Assembly: GCA_907163375.1 (NCBI GenBank)
Contig: CAJQUW010005321.1
Location: forward strand, 310,001-374,000
Length of the DNA stretch: 64,000 nt
Reading direction: 5' to 3'
Origin: Prostheceraeus crozeri
Taxonomy: Eukaryota; Platyhelminthes; Polycladida; Euryleptidae
The number at the start of each line of letters is the position of its first letter. The first letter of the stretch is position 1. The translations under genes and the position numbers were made by a program. This document shows positions 63,240-64,000 of this stretch, one piece after another. Below the pieces are notes generated by a model. That model was not told where the DNA came from, did not search any database, and saw only the letters and a list, made by a program, of their open reading frames with translations.

Positions 63240-63860
63240 AGCCCTGAAGATATCTCTACATGGCCTGCATTGATCAGAAAAGCCCTTCGACAGGGTTCCG
63301 AGGTCAATAGATTTATGGGCTTTGAGATGCGAAGTAGTAGAAGGATGGTTGTTGAACGTTGCCAGCTAACTGGATTTTGCCACATCAGAGAAACGATGGA
63401 CGAAGGTAAATGTGCTGTCACTGCAGTGCAGGCTCGTATCCGAAGCGGTTGGAGTTGTTCAGAGAACTCTCACCCTTTCTGACAAACATGGGACTTAACT
63501 TACAAACATAGACCAAGATCTATGCATACGCCAGAAACATCATACTACGCGGCAGAGAAACGTGGGCCTTGACGAACGAATCCATGAGGCAACTTGAGGT
63601 CAACGACATGAGAATGGAGCGTTGCATGTGTGGTGTATCGTCAAGATCAGACTCTTATCAAGAAACATGAAGACTTCGGTTGCAGGAGCCTTTTCACGTT
63701 GCTGGAATATTATGATTGCTGTTGGACAATGCGAGTGCAATCCATAGACAACGATAGGCGAAGACGGTCGACCAAAGACGTCGTGAAGGAACAATGTCAA
63801 CAAAAATCTTCGACTTTTCGGGAACTAGCACGCGGCCATAAGAAGAAATAGTCGCACCCA
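63240..63860 (+). pseudogene. LINE reverse transcriptase remnant
   Basis: The plus strand, across frames, reads YMACIDQKKPFDRVPRS then DLWALR and VVEGWLLNV, followed after a gap by RETWALTNESMRQLEVND and MERCMCGVSSR. These correspond to RT motifs A-D surroundings (F-D-KAFDRVPR, WALR--GV-EWL) and the thumb (AETW----E--RLE--E--M-RWMCG) of RTE/L1-like LINEs. The catalytic ADD region is deleted, and several frames are used. Confidence 0.55.
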
Positions 63861-64000
63861 ATCAAGTTGGAGCAATGGAAGTGATTAAGCCAAGTTAGAG
63901 TGAGTTTGCTAGGATTCAAGTCCTGTTAGTGAGTGCAGATACATTTTAGGGATCATAAATACTCGAAAATTTCTTTTCATACATTTTATTTTTCAATCTT

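Noticed and set aside
1-64000. CRISPR arrays or bacterial operons
   Set aside because: No regular short repeats with unique spacers were seen. Tight gene packing is limited to the Polinton, and introns and animal transposons surround it.

Overview
The window is AT-rich animal DNA, most likely from a marine invertebrate. The reasons are a split host gene related to WDR75 with GT-AG introns, a dense mix of animal-type transposons (Polinton/Maverick, hAT, Tc1/mariner, a piggyBac-like element, several LINE clades) and large gene-poor stretches. I cannot name the species. No CRISPR array, operon-type bacterial locus, rRNA or convincing tRNA was seen.

Layout. 34-1523 is a decayed Tc1/mariner-type transposon with 31-bp perfect terminal repeats. 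About 2619-25138 is a large Polinton (Maverick), the centre of the window. It has long terminal inverted repeats and nearly all its genes are still open, so it looks nearly whole and young, with at most one or two visible breaks. 25139-39900 is gene-poor and holds a LINE scrap, a TTAA-flanked piggyBac-like non-autonomous element, a near-perfect 524-bp inverted repeat, several fold-back elements and two exon-like segments of an unrecognised gene. 39907-41722 is a large 3' exon of a WD40 protein resembling WDR75/UTP17 (small-subunit rRNA processing), with two weaker exon candidates upstream. 42700-64000 is a nest of transposons: four hAT-type elements with 8-bp target duplications, fragments of an RLE-class LINE, an I-like LINE with RNase H, a CR1-like scrap and RTE-like LINEs. 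Several are inserted into one another, and an unclassified repeat present in two opposite orientations has been hit by different elements.

The Polinton. The plus-strand block 4187-11780 carries small early-type genes, a DEDDh exonuclease-like protein, two RING-like proteins, the packaging ATPase, the chromodomain integrase, basic virion-like proteins, the major capsid protein and the adenovirus-type protease. A minus-strand cluster at 11808-13066 encodes a two-repeat TATA-binding-protein homologue and two related PC4-like proteins. Two paralogous WEVGV-signature proteins follow (13090-16047), then the minus-strand protein-primed DNA polymerase B (16353-20204) and an accessory region of acidic and coiled-coil proteins (20632-23539). 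TATA boxes at the inner edges of both terminal repeats and in the right-hand accessory region fit a self-encoded TBP. Several genes show short GT-AG introns, some just after the start codon.

The most unusual feature is this candidate Polinton-encoded transcription-initiation module (TBP plus PC4-like proteins). I am not aware that it belongs to the usual Polinton gene set, but I could not search databases.
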